From a virus: DNA of 64,000 nt. The notes beneath the pieces are model-generated. The model was not told the DNA's origin. It worked only from the letters and a program-made list of their open reading frames with translations, and searched no databases. The translations under genes were made by a program, and so were the position numbers. Positions 9,486 to 17,379 of the stretch are shown one piece after another. The number at the start of each line of letters is the position of its first letter. The stretch's first letter is position 1. Location of the stretch: positions 1 through 64,000 of IMG/VR virus record IMGVR_UViG_3300043465_001492. One strand, 5' to 3'.

Positions 9486-11111
9486 CTATTCTTCTAGAAT
9501 TTTAGTCATACTCTCAATCATTTTTAATTGAGCTTCATGAATTTCTTCTTTATGACTATTATCTATATATGTGTCGCCTGAGGTGCTTTCAAAATTTACT
9601 GACTCTTCATCTCCGCTAGACTCCTCTGGTGGAGACTCTTCAGCAGGTTTTTCTTCAGAGATCTCAGCGTTCATGCGCTCAATATCAGCTTCAGATTGAT
9701 TAAGTACATTGCTGCGCACCCACTTGTCACTATAGTATTTGCCAATATGAGAACTTATAGTATCAAGCATGTTTATACGTTCCCGCATAATCTCAAAGTC
9801 TTTTAATTCCGAAAAATAGTTGTCTTCAATATAGTCAACCGAAATGCCTTCGCGTATAGTTTCCCAATCATCTGTAGTGCATATTCCTTTTAATAACAAC
9901 TGCACTCGCAGTGCTTCAATAAAGAGCATTGAAAACTTTTTACGTAACCGGTTGATGAACTTTTGGAACTTGACCTCTTCACGTGATATCTCACTCGCCC
10001 TACCAATATTAAATCCAGTTTCACTCTCAAGGCGATTAACTGGTACATTTAGTGAGCGATAAAGTTTCTTTTGAAAGAAAATTACGTCTTCAATCTGGCT
10101 GAGATTGTCTCCGCCCGGGAGTGTAGTAATTTCTGTGCCACGACCACCTTCACGACGAGGCAACCAAAAGTCTTCAAGCATACTCATGCTTTTACGATCA
10201 TCACGTATTTCACCGGTGTTTGCGTCATAGACAAGTTTATTGCGATATTTCGCCATAATTCCCTGGACATACTCTTCAGCCTTACCCTTTGGCAAGTTAC
10301 CAATATCAATATAGAAAATACGACGTTCTGGTGCGCGCGATATACGATAGATCACAAGTGCGTCTTCCATCATACGCAATTGGTTAACCAACTTTACACT
10401 CTTGTGTAGATATGAAACTGCAAACTTATTGCTTTCATCAAGTAGTCCAGACGGAGCATAGACTATACTATTAGGGTCAATCTTAAAGCCACTGTTACTG
10501 TTAAAGTCGTCTGAATATAAGAAATATTCTGCGGTAACATCTGAAGTTTTTACTCCAGTAACTTTATCAACTTTGGTCGTTATTTCTTTGACCTTTTTAA
10601 TTTTTAATGGATCAATCGCACGCAGTTCCTTGATACCTTCTTTTGGCTTTTTAGGGTCAACCATCATGTGGTAATAAACCTTACCATCAATATACCACTT
10701 TCTAAAGATGTCTTGCCCGTTGTAGTTAAATGATAACAGTTTAGTAATTGTAGCAAATTCTTCAAGAATCTTTTTCTTGATGTTTTCAGGTTGTTCTAGA
10801 TTATCAAGTACTAGGTTAACTGGAGAGCCATCAGAGTCTGAGATGATTGACGCATTTATAATATCTGATATGGCAGAGTCACATTCTGGTTGAGTTGATG
10901 CCGCACGACATTTTAAAATCAGATCCTTTTCATTTGTAAGAGCAGTACCATCAATGTCAAGTACCTGTCCATAATAACCGGCAGTAGCCGATGACGTTAT
11001 AACAGAAGTACCATCGTTTTCAATTGGAGCTGAAAACGATGGTACTGTATTAAGTTCTGAGGTATCTTTTTTATTGATTACCTTTGATATTTCATAGCCA
11101 AATAGCTTCAT
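9486..11111 (-). CDS. gp20: Portal vertex protein gp20
   Basis: A 541-aa protein clearly of the T4 gp20 family. Signatures include MKLFGYEI at the N-terminus, KCRAASTQPECDSAISDIINASI, the RAPERRIFYIDIGNLPKGKAEEYV clip/stem region, the LPRREGGRGTEITTLPGG block and the NRLESETGFNIGRASEISREE helix. The portal forms the dodecameric DNA gate at the head vertex, nucleates prohead assembly and docks the terminase. The C-terminus is strongly acidic (EEKPAEESPPEESSGDEE). The gene follows the tail tube gene and is preceded by a late promoter at 11118-11125. Confidence 0.97.
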   Translation of the reverse strand: MKLFGYEISKVINKKDTSELNTVPSFSAPIENDGTSVITSSATAGYYGQVLDIDGTALTNEKDLILKCRAASTQPECDSAISDIINASIISDSDGSPVNLVLDNLEQPENIKKKILEEFATITKLLSFNYNGQDIFRKWYIDGKVYYHMMVDPKKPKEGIKELRAIDPLKIKKVKEITTKVDKVTGVKTSDVTAEYFLYSDDFNSNSGFKIDPNSIVYAPSGLLDESNKFAVSYLHKSVKLVNQLRMMEDALVIYRISRAPERRIFYIDIGNLPKGKAEEYVQGIMAKYRNKLVYDANTGEIRDDRKSMSMLEDFWLPRREGGRGTEITTLPGGDNLSQIEDVIFFQKKLYRSLNVPVNRLESETGFNIGRASEISREEVKFQKFINRLRKKFSMLFIEALRVQLLLKGICTTDDWETIREGISVDYIEDNYFSELKDFEIMRERINMLDTISSHIGKYYSDKWVRSNVLNQSEADIERMNAEISEEKPAEESPPEESSGDEESVNFESTSGDTYIDNSHKEEIHEAQLKMIESMTKILEE

Positions 11112-11117
11112 AATATA

Positions 11118-11125
11118 TATTTATA
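11118..11125 (-). promoter_or_regulatory. T4-type late promoter for gp20
   Basis: An exact TATAAATA on the minus strand, 6 nt upstream of the portal ATG (11109-11111), within the 27-nt gap after gp19. The predicted transcript would have almost no leader. Confidence 0.6.
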
Positions 11126-11138
11126 GTGCAAAAACTAA

Positions 11139-11678
11139 TTACCCAATAGTACTATCAGAAGTCCAATACTGATAGTTTAATTCAACTGTAAATTCTTCTA
11201 CAGTATCATTAGTTTCGTAATTAAGCTCAATTGCACCTATATTTGTTGGAAATGCACCCACGAATGTATATTTTTTCGTAGGGTTTGCATCTTCACGTGT
11301 TAATTGTTTGATGTGCAGGTCTTTGTAGTAACCAAGTGGAGCAGCAGTGTACGCACTTGTGTTTGAAGCATGACGATTAATCAAATTCATCCAGTTTTCA
11401 AACGCGTTGCGAATTTCCATTTTGCTGTCATTAATTACTGTGATTGTCCATGGTTCAAATGTACGATCTCCAGCAACTTTTAATTTACGTCCACGATATG
11501 GCACTTCAATAGGAGCAATAATACTACTTGGAAGTTGTGCAGCCTTAACTAAGAAACGTGACTTTAATGATGCCGTAGCACCACTGGCAACATTGCTTGG
11601 AAAATAAATTTCTGCTTCAAATAGATTTGGACGAGCTCCACCTAAAAATTGATTTTTAAATTGTGATAAATTACTCAT
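11139..11678 (-). CDS. gp19: Tail tube protein gp19
   Basis: A 179-aa protein, near T4 gp19 (163 aa). It opens MSNLSQFKNQFLGGARPNLFE, a typical tube N-terminus, then shows the beta-barrel strands with VPYRGRKLKVAGDRTFEPW, the ENWMNLINRH helix and the terminal VGAFPTNIGAIEL block. It polymerises into the inner tail tube. It lies directly downstream of the sheath gene gp18 and carries its own late promoter at 11700-11707. A paralogue is encoded at 1109-1564. Confidence 0.95.
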   Translation of the reverse strand: MSNLSQFKNQFLGGARPNLFEAEIYFPSNVASGATASLKSRFLVKAAQLPSSIIAPIEVPYRGRKLKVAGDRTFEPWTITVINDSKMEIRNAFENWMNLINRHASNTSAYTAAPLGYYKDLHIKQLTREDANPTKKYTFVGAFPTNIGAIELNYETNDTVEEFTVELNYQYWTSDSTIG

Positions 11679-11699
11679 TGTATTTTTCTATATATTTAG

Positions 11700-11707
11700 T
11701 ATTTATA
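11700..11707 (-). promoter_or_regulatory. T4-type late promoter for gp19
   Basis: An exact TATAAATA on the minus strand followed by CTAAATATA, 21 nt upstream of the gp19 ATG, in the 36-nt gap between sheath and tube genes. Confidence 0.65.
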
Positions 11708-11714
11708 CGTTTTA

Positions 11715-13430
11715 TTATGCTCCAATTTCAGTGAATGATATACCAGTGCGTGTTGCAATAAAATTAAGTGAAATATAATTAATTGAACGAGCAGGTTTGA
11801 TATAGATGTCAGCCACGAAACGATTGGTATCAATTACTTGCGGTGTATTATTTGTTTCATTACATACAACCTTATAGTCAGTAATACCACGACGTCCTTG
11901 AACGTCTCGTAAGTATGGGTCAATCGTATTAATAAATGCATTACGAGTAAATTCATCGTTTAATTCAAACAACTGGAATTTAGCAGCTTGTGCACACACA
12001 CGTTGTATTGTGATGAAAAGACGACGCACGTTTATACGATCAAATGCACTTGGACGTGTTTGGCCGGTTTTGTCTCCATAGAGAATAATCCCTTGGCCAG
12101 TAACGTTCACAATTGGATTGATATTAGAGTTGTATAAATCATCACGATCAATACTTTTTGGATTGTATGCCAACTTAGTGACTCCACGCAATTGACCACG
12201 ATTAAATCCTGCTGGTGAGAACCATGGATCAGAGATTTCATCAGTGTATGCACAGAGACCTGCCATATGACCGCATGCTGGAACCCACTCATAACGATCA
12301 GCGTACTTATTGTACACATATACAGGAGTACTATCAAATACTGTGTAACTTAAAATGCTATTGCTTGTAGATGAAAATGATTCCTTTGCGGTTTTAAGTG
12401 CAGTTAATTTTGCATCATCTGTTGATAGTGTGTATAAGTTAAGTGGAGCCGATAAAAATGCAATAGAATCTTTGCGATTCTCAACAACTGAAATTAATGC
12501 TGCATTAATTTCATTTGCATTATCACCAATAAATGCTTCAGCAAATATCAAATTAACATCAATATTATCAGTGTCTTCTAGTATGCTTAAAGAATTAACT
12601 ACATTATCAATGTCTCTTGTTCCATTAGCACCACCAACAAAGGAATAAAATCCAATTCCAGACAAAGAATATGTATCAGTTGATAATGATGCGACGTCAA
12701 GTGGAGCTGTTACATAGATAAATTCTGAACCGAGGTTAATTACATCAGCCCAATAGTTATTGGAACCATTTGAATTGCGCGCATCTGGATGCAATGAAAG
12801 ACCTTGCCAGGTTTCAAGTACTGTACCCTTTGTTCCGCTAATTAATCCTTTTTCATCATAAACTGCAATATGAATTTCGTCTGAAGCTAGTTGTGTTTCG
12901 GCAACTTCCTCTGCCCAAAGAGTAGTATCAGCTAAATTAGTGAAGAACTTTTTAGATTCTACTGAAGTAGTCCCTTGGTTGTCTTTATGAAAAATTTGTA
13001 CACTTAATGAATTACCAAGTTCACCAGGGTAACGTGAGTACAATGGAGCTTGTAATTCATTTGTTGATAAATTATCAAATTGTGTTTTGTTTTTAATTAA
13101 TGTGGCAAATTCAGATGTGCCTTCATAACCAGCAACGGCAGCAGCATTTTTTGCTGTAGCGCTATCAACTGTACGAATTGCTCTCAACGAATTTCCATAT
13201 TTAAGAAAACTTTCTGCAGTTAGGAATGACGCCGCATTGACATCATCACTTTTACTTGGTGTGCCAAAGAGTTTTCCTAATGCCGTTTCAGAACCAACAT
13301 TAGTAACTTCGTCTGCTGGACCCCAATTAAAGTGACCGACATACGCTCCGACTGATGCTGATACTGGTTGTGTTACTGGTGTCAAGTCTGTTTCTGTGAC
13401 TTGCACTCCTACGCTTTGTAAGGTTGCCAT
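11715..13430 (-). CDS. gp18: Contractile tail sheath protein gp18
   Basis: A 571-aa member of the Phage_sheath family, somewhat shorter than T4 gp18 (659 aa). Typical features are the N-terminal QVTETDLTPVTQPV, SASVGAYVGHFNWGPADEVTNVGSE with a hand-over strand, and the conserved C-terminal domain containing DRINVRRLFITIQRVCAQAAK and a final FIATRTGISFTEIG beta strand that interlocks subunits. It forms the contractile sheath around the gp19 tube. It follows the terminase and precedes the tube gene, as in T4. A late promoter at 13503-13510 gives a leader of about 70 nt. Confidence 0.96.
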   Translation of the reverse strand: MATLQSVGVQVTETDLTPVTQPVSASVGAYVGHFNWGPADEVTNVGSETALGKLFGTPSKSDDVNAASFLTAESFLKYGNSLRAIRTVDSATAKNAAAVAGYEGTSEFATLIKNKTQFDNLSTNELQAPLYSRYPGELGNSLSVQIFHKDNQGTTSVESKKFFTNLADTTLWAEEVAETQLASDEIHIAVYDEKGLISGTKGTVLETWQGLSLHPDARNSNGSNNYWADVINLGSEFIYVTAPLDVASLSTDTYSLSGIGFYSFVGGANGTRDIDNVVNSLSILEDTDNIDVNLIFAEAFIGDNANEINAALISVVENRKDSIAFLSAPLNLYTLSTDDAKLTALKTAKESFSSTSNSILSYTVFDSTPVYVYNKYADRYEWVPACGHMAGLCAYTDEISDPWFSPAGFNRGQLRGVTKLAYNPKSIDRDDLYNSNINPIVNVTGQGIILYGDKTGQTRPSAFDRINVRRLFITIQRVCAQAAKFQLFELNDEFTRNAFINTIDPYLRDVQGRRGITDYKVVCNETNNTPQVIDTNRFVADIYIKPARSINYISLNFIATRTGISFTEIGA

Positions 13431-13502
13431 ATATTTTTATCTTTCTTTCAGTGTTGTAATTATAAGTTTAAGTTGCATAATAAGAAAAATTCAATCTATC
13501 GA

Positions 13503-13510
13503 TATTTATA
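13503..13510 (-). promoter_or_regulatory. T4-type late promoter for gp18
   Basis: An exact TATAAATA on the minus strand within the 91-nt gap between the terminase C-half and the sheath gene. The remainder of the gap shows no gene or clear hairpin. Confidence 0.65.
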
Positions 13511-13521
13511 AAAAGTCACTT

Positions 13522-14640
13522 TTACAGCGCATTCCACTCTTGAAGCGATGACACTTGGCGTTCATAGTCAATCATGCTAGGAGTTTGTGATGTTTGTGGA
13601 GTATCAAATATACCAAATGGAGGCAAGTCCTCTTCCATCTCTTTAATTTTTTCACTATAGAGCAGTGATTTTAGTTCAATATTACTGAGTCCTCCAAACG
13701 CATCTGTACTTACAAACCAAGCAAAGAGTACAAGATTCATAACCATATCGTCATGTGTGTTTCCACGAGCTGCATAGCTGTCTCCCTTTGGTTCAAAACT
13801 GCTGAGTTCAACTATTGTGTCTGCGTCACATAGTTGAAGTTTACCACTCTCAAGCAGGTCTTTTAAGTTACTACAACCAATACGTTTTACACGTTTTGTC
13901 ATAGTCACCCCAATGCCACTGCTTTTTACTGAGCTTTGCACAAAAGTATTGTCATATTCATAGTCATAATAGATTGCATTACACACAACTTGTCCAGCAT
14001 CATTGTTTTCAACTATTACAAGCGCATCATTGTATGTTTTCGCGGCACGAACAATAAATTCTGGAAACATAAGTGGAGACACAAGATTATCTCTATAGGT
14101 ACACACCTGTTTAAAGACACCATCAACTCCAGATATATCAAATACTGTAAAAGTGCTGTAATCTTGACCGCGTCCTTTACTGACATCTGCGGTTATTATA
14201 TAGTCATGACCTTCAATTGGTTCAATATAATAGCGTATGCCATGTTGTAATTGCAACGGATCATATGATTGCAGCCCCAATAGAGTGTCTGAACCTATTA
14301 ATGTTTGACTACTGCCAATAAAATTACAATTATGTGAAATGATATTGTCATCATGATAAAAGGTATGAGAATTGCTAACATTAATGGGATCATATAAATC
14401 AATTGATTCGTTAACGATTTCAATATGAATAATTTTATTATTAGAGTTTATATGGTCTCCAATCTCTAATCTGTTAGCGAAAATAATATTATCATTAACG
14501 ACAAATCTATGATCAACTGAACATTTTATGATTTTATTTGTAGATAGTGTTAATTTGATATATTTGTCGTGTACAGTTTTTCGCACACCATCAAATTTAA
14601 CATATTCACCATCACCATTTTTAATTAAAACGTTTTGCAT
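13522..14640 (-). CDS. gp17: Split intein C-fragment fused to the nuclease half of large terminase gp17
   Basis: A 372-aa precursor. Residues 1-104 are a C-intein: a block B-like SVDH (H44), a block F with LYDPINV...HTFYHDD, and the terminal IISHN followed by Cys105 (block G: His103, Asn104, Cys+1). Residues 105-372 are the C-extein, starting CNFIGSSQTLIGSD. It carries the RNase H-like terminase nuclease, with DVSKGRGQDYS (first catalytic Asp), VIVENNDAG (second acidic site) and THDDMVMNL (third). Trans-splicing with the product of 15249-16142 would give a 532-aa gp17, close to other exo-T-even large terminases. The ATG is one base after the stop of the homing endonuclease gene. No ordinary gp17 copy is seen in the window. 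Confidence 0.93.
   Translation of the reverse strand: MQNVLIKNGDGEYVKFDGVRKTVHDKYIKLTLSTNKIIKCSVDHRFVVNDNIIFANRLEIGDHINSNNKIIHIEIVNESIDLYDPINVSNSHTFYHDDNIISHNCNFIGSSQTLIGSDTLLGLQSYDPLQLQHGIRYYIEPIEGHDYIITADVSKGRGQDYSTFTVFDISGVDGVFKQVCTYRDNLVSPLMFPEFIVRAAKTYNDALVIVENNDAGQVVCNAIYYDYEYDNTFVQSSVKSSGIGVTMTKRVKRIGCSNLKDLLESGKLQLCDADTIVELSSFEPKGDSYAARGNTHDDMVMNLVLFAWFVSTDAFGGLSNIELKSLLYSEKIKEMEEDLPPFGIFDTPQTSQTPSMIDYERQVSSLQEWNAL
14329..14640 (-). other. C-terminal split-intein coding segment (IntC, 104 aa)
   Basis: This covers codons 1-104 of the downstream terminase ORF. Its length (104 residues) and the LYDPINV and SHNC motifs match the atypically split terminase inteins of the AceL-TerL type, in which the break lies very near the intein N-terminus and most of the fold is in IntC. 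Catalytic residues are intact: block B His44, penultimate His103, Asn104 and Cys+1. Confidence 0.92.
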
Positions 14641-14641
14641 A

Positions 14642-15277
14642 CTACAAATCTTTTACATACCCATATATTGCAACTGGAGTGACATTAAAAAAACGAGCAA
14701 TAACATTGGAAAAAACTCTTTGTTTGGTAAGTATTCTTCCATTTTTTGATTTTTTACCAATATCTGGATGGTCAAACGTAGTATATTGTTCTATTAGTAG
14801 AGCAATATCATTATCATTTAATTTAAATGCCGCCTTTTTTCCACGTCTATTTTTTGATATTTTTTCTCGCACTTCTGGATTATCATTATAAAATTTTTTA
14901 CTTCTATTAGATCTAATTTCAAATCCTTCACGCTTAGCTCGTCCCTTTGCTGCTAAAGACATTTTCTGTCTAGATTCATCGTCGAATTTATAACCAAATG
15001 TAGTAAATGACGATGAATTGTGTCCATACCCTTTTCCGCTTTTAGTAGAATTTAATCCATTATTAAATGTATCATATTCATCTATTGCTTTTTCTTCTGC
15101 TATTTCAATGACAGATCTATCATCAGATTCTAGCAATATTTCATATTCAAAATCATAACCTTTAAATTTATCACTTATTTTATGTTGGGACATTCTATTT
15201 TTTAGTCTATAATCAATAGTGATACCAATATATTTTTGACCATCACTTCTAGTTATTTTGTAAAGGATATGTTTCAT
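14642..15277 (-). CDS. GIY-YIG homing endonuclease between the terminase halves
   Basis: A 211-aa free-standing endonuclease. The N-terminal domain (about 1-90) is GIY-YIG type. ILYKITRSDGQKYIGIT supplies the two tyrosine-bearing strands, arginines follow in DYRLKNRMSQHK, and a likely catalytic Glu lies in the IAEEKAIDEYDT helix before GLNSTKSGKG. A NUMOD3-like motif (FDDESRQKMSLAAKGR, about 108-123) and a C-terminal helix-turn-helix (IARFFNVTPVAIYGYVK) would bind the target. The ORF overlaps the upstream terminase-IntN ORF by 29 nt and ends one base before the IntC-terminase ATG. This places it exactly at the break of the split intein, so it is inferred to drive homing of the whole split-intein unit into intact gp17 genes. 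Confidence 0.9.
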   Translation of the reverse strand: MKHILYKITRSDGQKYIGITIDYRLKNRMSQHKISDKFKGYDFEYEILLESDDRSVIEIAEEKAIDEYDTFNNGLNSTKSGKGYGHNSSSFTTFGYKFDDESRQKMSLAAKGRAKREGFEIRSNRSKKFYNDNPEVREKISKNRRGKKAAFKLNDNDIALLIEQYTTFDHPDIGKKSKNGRILTKQRVFSNVIARFFNVTPVAIYGYVKDL

Positions 15278-16142
15278 ATAAATTCTTAAGTTTGACTTTA
15301 ACTTTTTTGTTATTTATAATAACATCAACTTCAGAATCACCTGATAAACATTCAAATTCCTGAGTAAATTGTAGTTCACTACTGTTTGCAATTGTCTGAC
15401 GTTTCCATTCCTCATCTCGTCCTGGCACATCATTCCAACGAATTGTAAATGATTGAAACTCATTTGTGCCCTGTATTGCTCCCTCCCAAAGCTTATAAAA
15501 CATATTACCAACTCCATTAGGAGTGCTCGTTATTATAACCTTTGTATCTTTACCAGAAGAAATAACTGGGTAGGTACTCGTATAAAACTCGTTTGCTCCA
15601 TGCACGAACGCAAACTCGTCAAGGAAGATAACATTCATTGACAAGCCACGAATACTTGAACCACTTGTTGCTGCAGCAATAACTTCAGAGTTATTACTAA
15701 ATTTTATGTTTCCTTTATTTAGGATTTTGCAACCAGGTTGCAAGAAAAATGGTAAGTTTTCAAGCATAAGTGTAAGACGACTCAACATCTCACGCGCAGT
15801 CGCCCCTTTGTTTGCTAGTATACCTATTTTCTTATCAGGGTTAAATATTGCATAATGTAACAACCATGCAACACTTGTCACAGACTTTCCGCTTTGACGA
15901 CACGCAAGTACAATACTAAATCTGTTGTGCGTAAAGTGATCGACCATCTTTTCTTGATAGCCGCGCAACTTAAAATTTACGAGTCCACGATCAAGATTTA
16001 TAACCTTTACATAGTGTTCAGCAAAGTATGACACACTCGCCATACATTTTTTATACTCAGATATTTCATGAGCGGTAAACTGTTGTTGAATACCGTCTCT
16101 CTTGATATATGGATTGCCATTATACGAATCTGGAGTAGTCAT
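15249..16142 (-). CDS. gp17: ATPase half of large terminase gp17 fused to a split intein N-fragment
   Basis: A 297-aa precursor. Residues 1-264 are the N-extein: the packaging ATPase with a Walker A variant CRQSGKS (81-87), Walker B plus catalytic Glu in VIFLDEFAFV (about 171-180) and a coupling motif around IITSTPNG (203-210). Residues 265-297 are a 33-aa N-intein starting with Cys265 in CLSGDSEVDV (intein block A). The extein sequence breaks at QEFE, just where T4-type terminases continue into the FxGSSxTLI stretch found at the start of the other ORF. The start ATG overlaps the gp16 stop (ATGA). The gene ends in TAG inside the start region of the endonuclease gene. The N-half alone lacks the nuclease. 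Confidence 0.93.
   Translation of the reverse strand: MTTPDSYNGNPYIKRDGIQQQFTAHEISEYKKCMASVSYFAEHYVKVINLDRGLVNFKLRGYQEKMVDHFTHNRFSIVLACRQSGKSVTSVAWLLHYAIFNPDKKIGILANKGATAREMLSRLTLMLENLPFFLQPGCKILNKGNIKFSNNSEVIAAATSGSSIRGLSMNVIFLDEFAFVHGANEFYTSTYPVISSGKDTKVIITSTPNGVGNMFYKLWEGAIQGTNEFQSFTIRWNDVPGRDEEWKRQTIANSSELQFTQEFECLSGDSEVDVIINNKKVKVKLKNLYETYPLQNN
15252..15350 (-). other. N-terminal split-intein coding segment (IntN, 33 aa)
   Basis: Codons 265-297 of the upstream terminase ORF. The segment opens with Cys1 and the CLSGDSEV block A signature, then a short basic beta hairpin. At 33 residues it is far shorter than the roughly 100-residue IntN of canonical split inteins such as Npu DnaE, placing it in the atypically split class. 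Confidence 0.9.
15311..15318 (-). promoter_or_regulatory. Late-promoter sequence embedded in the IntN coding region
   Basis: An exact TATAAATA on the minus strand, inside the codons for Ile-Ile-Asn-Asn of the N-intein, 33 nt upstream of the homing endonuclease ATG (15275-15277). The distance suits a late transcript for the endonuclease and the IntC-terminase ORF. It could be a chance match in AT-rich DNA. Confidence 0.45.
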
Positions 16143-16597
16143 TCAACATCAATAGGTTCATCTCTATTAGCATCACCTCTCAACAACTTTTGCAGTTCTG
16201 TAGTGGTGCCAACAAATATAGCATTATTTGTAGTACTTTGAGCAGCAGGTTGTCCTCGTTTATCGTCAACCTGTATAATTTTTTTGCGTTCTTTTTGCAG
16301 TCCTAATAACTGTCCATTTATATCAGCTGCAGTTTTTATCATGCCAGCAAGGACTTCGAATGCGCGTGGATGTTCAGCATCACTTGCAAGAGCATGCATT
16401 GTACTTATGGCCTCATCACTCGTGTCTATAAGTTTTTTAATACGTTCACGAGCAAATCGATAATCTTCCTCAGCGTGCAGCACAATTTCGTCATGCGATG
16501 GACCAACTGGTGCGCCATCCGCAATTGCAATCTCGTGTTTTACTGGTAAAACGTTTTTTTCAAGAGACGCTAGTATGCTGTCTTTGTCTTTTTTCAT
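16139..16597 (-). CDS. gp16: Small terminase subunit gp16
   Basis: A 152-aa protein, near T4 gp16 (164 aa). It has a central helical oligomerisation region (EEDYRFARERIKKLIDTSDEAISTM, then a helical hairpin with GMIKTAADINGQLLGLQKERKKI). The C-terminal tail ends in a TELQKLLRG-type segment that contacts the large subunit in related phages. gp16 recognises DNA and stimulates the gp17 ATPase. It sits between gp15 and gp17 with ATGA overlaps on both sides, indicating coupled translation of gp15-gp16-gp17. Confidence 0.92.
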   Translation of the reverse strand: MKKDKDSILASLEKNVLPVKHEIAIADGAPVGPSHDEIVLHAEEDYRFARERIKKLIDTSDEAISTMHALASDAEHPRAFEVLAGMIKTAADINGQLLGLQKERKKIIQVDDKRGQPAAQSTTNNAIFVGTTTELQKLLRGDANRDEPIDVE

Positions 16598-17376
16598 GGT
16601 ATAGGGCTTTCATCAAATCCGTAAGTCGTAATGACAGTATAGTTTTCTGGAGTATCATTTATAGGATCACCCAACTCAACTCGCACACCATCAACTGGTA
16701 ATGCATCTGGCATTATAGGCGTATCATAGAGGTCAACATCAACAACTTTAATAATTTTTGATGGGCCAGACTGTATACCCATAAACTTAAATTTGATATC
16801 AAAATCAAGGGTATAAATGATTGTGCGACGACTGTTGCCAAAGTCACCTTCATAGTCATCTTGTAAATTTGTGGCTGTTAGCAATATAGGTACGTCAGTA
16901 ATAGAACCTGGTCCTTCAAGATCTTTTACTGCAACTGTATAATCAGGTGTAAAGTACGGAACAATCTGTTCAAACACCTGGAGCGCATCATCCTGATGAT
17001 GTGCAAGTATACTCAATTGAATACTGACTTTATATGGAATGCCTTGATATATTTTGGTCTTTGTATCAGAGTCACCTTCAACCAGATATAATTTACTATT
17101 AAGTTTGTTTAATTTACTCGTCGAGTCATAGGCTATTGAAGTAATCTCAAAACTCATACGTGGAAGCTTAATCGCTACATCACCATACTTTTCGTTTTGT
17201 TGACTTGACAGACGTGCCAAAAACTTTTGGTGTGGACCATATGATATAGGCACACGTTGTATTCCAGTCATTTTACCATTTACCTTTTTTGCAATAGAAA
17301 TATCATTAAAAATTGTACCAAAAACTGCTACAATTTTCTTTAGGTTTCCATTATAATAGTATGATGAATTTAACAT
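16594..17376 (-). CDS. gp15: Tail terminator / sheath stabiliser gp15
   Basis: A 260-aa protein, close to T4 gp15 (272 aa). Shared features are the aromatic N-terminus (SSYYYNGNLKKIVAVFGTIF), RVPISYGPHQKFLARL, the LPRMSFEI strand, and the YKVSIQLSILAHHQDDALQVFEQIVPYFTPDY block. gp15 hexamers cap the completed tail and join it to the neck. The ORF overlaps gp16 by 4 nt and follows gp14 by 3 nt, the T4 order. Confidence 0.93.
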   Translation of the reverse strand: MLNSSYYYNGNLKKIVAVFGTIFNDISIAKKVNGKMTGIQRVPISYGPHQKFLARLSSQQNEKYGDVAIKLPRMSFEITSIAYDSTSKLNKLNSKLYLVEGDSDTKTKIYQGIPYKVSIQLSILAHHQDDALQVFEQIVPYFTPDYTVAVKDLEGPGSITDVPILLTATNLQDDYEGDFGNSRRTIIYTLDFDIKFKFMGIQSGPSKIIKVVDVDLYDTPIMPDALPVDGVRVELGDPINDTPENYTVITTYGFDESPIP

Positions 17377-17379
17377 ATC

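Noticed and set aside
13522-16142. Interpreting the broken terminase as a pseudogene or a group I intron insertion
   Set aside because: Both halves are open with intact catalytic motifs, intein block A and blocks B/F/G are present exactly at the break, and the endonuclease is separately translated; a split intein explains all features.
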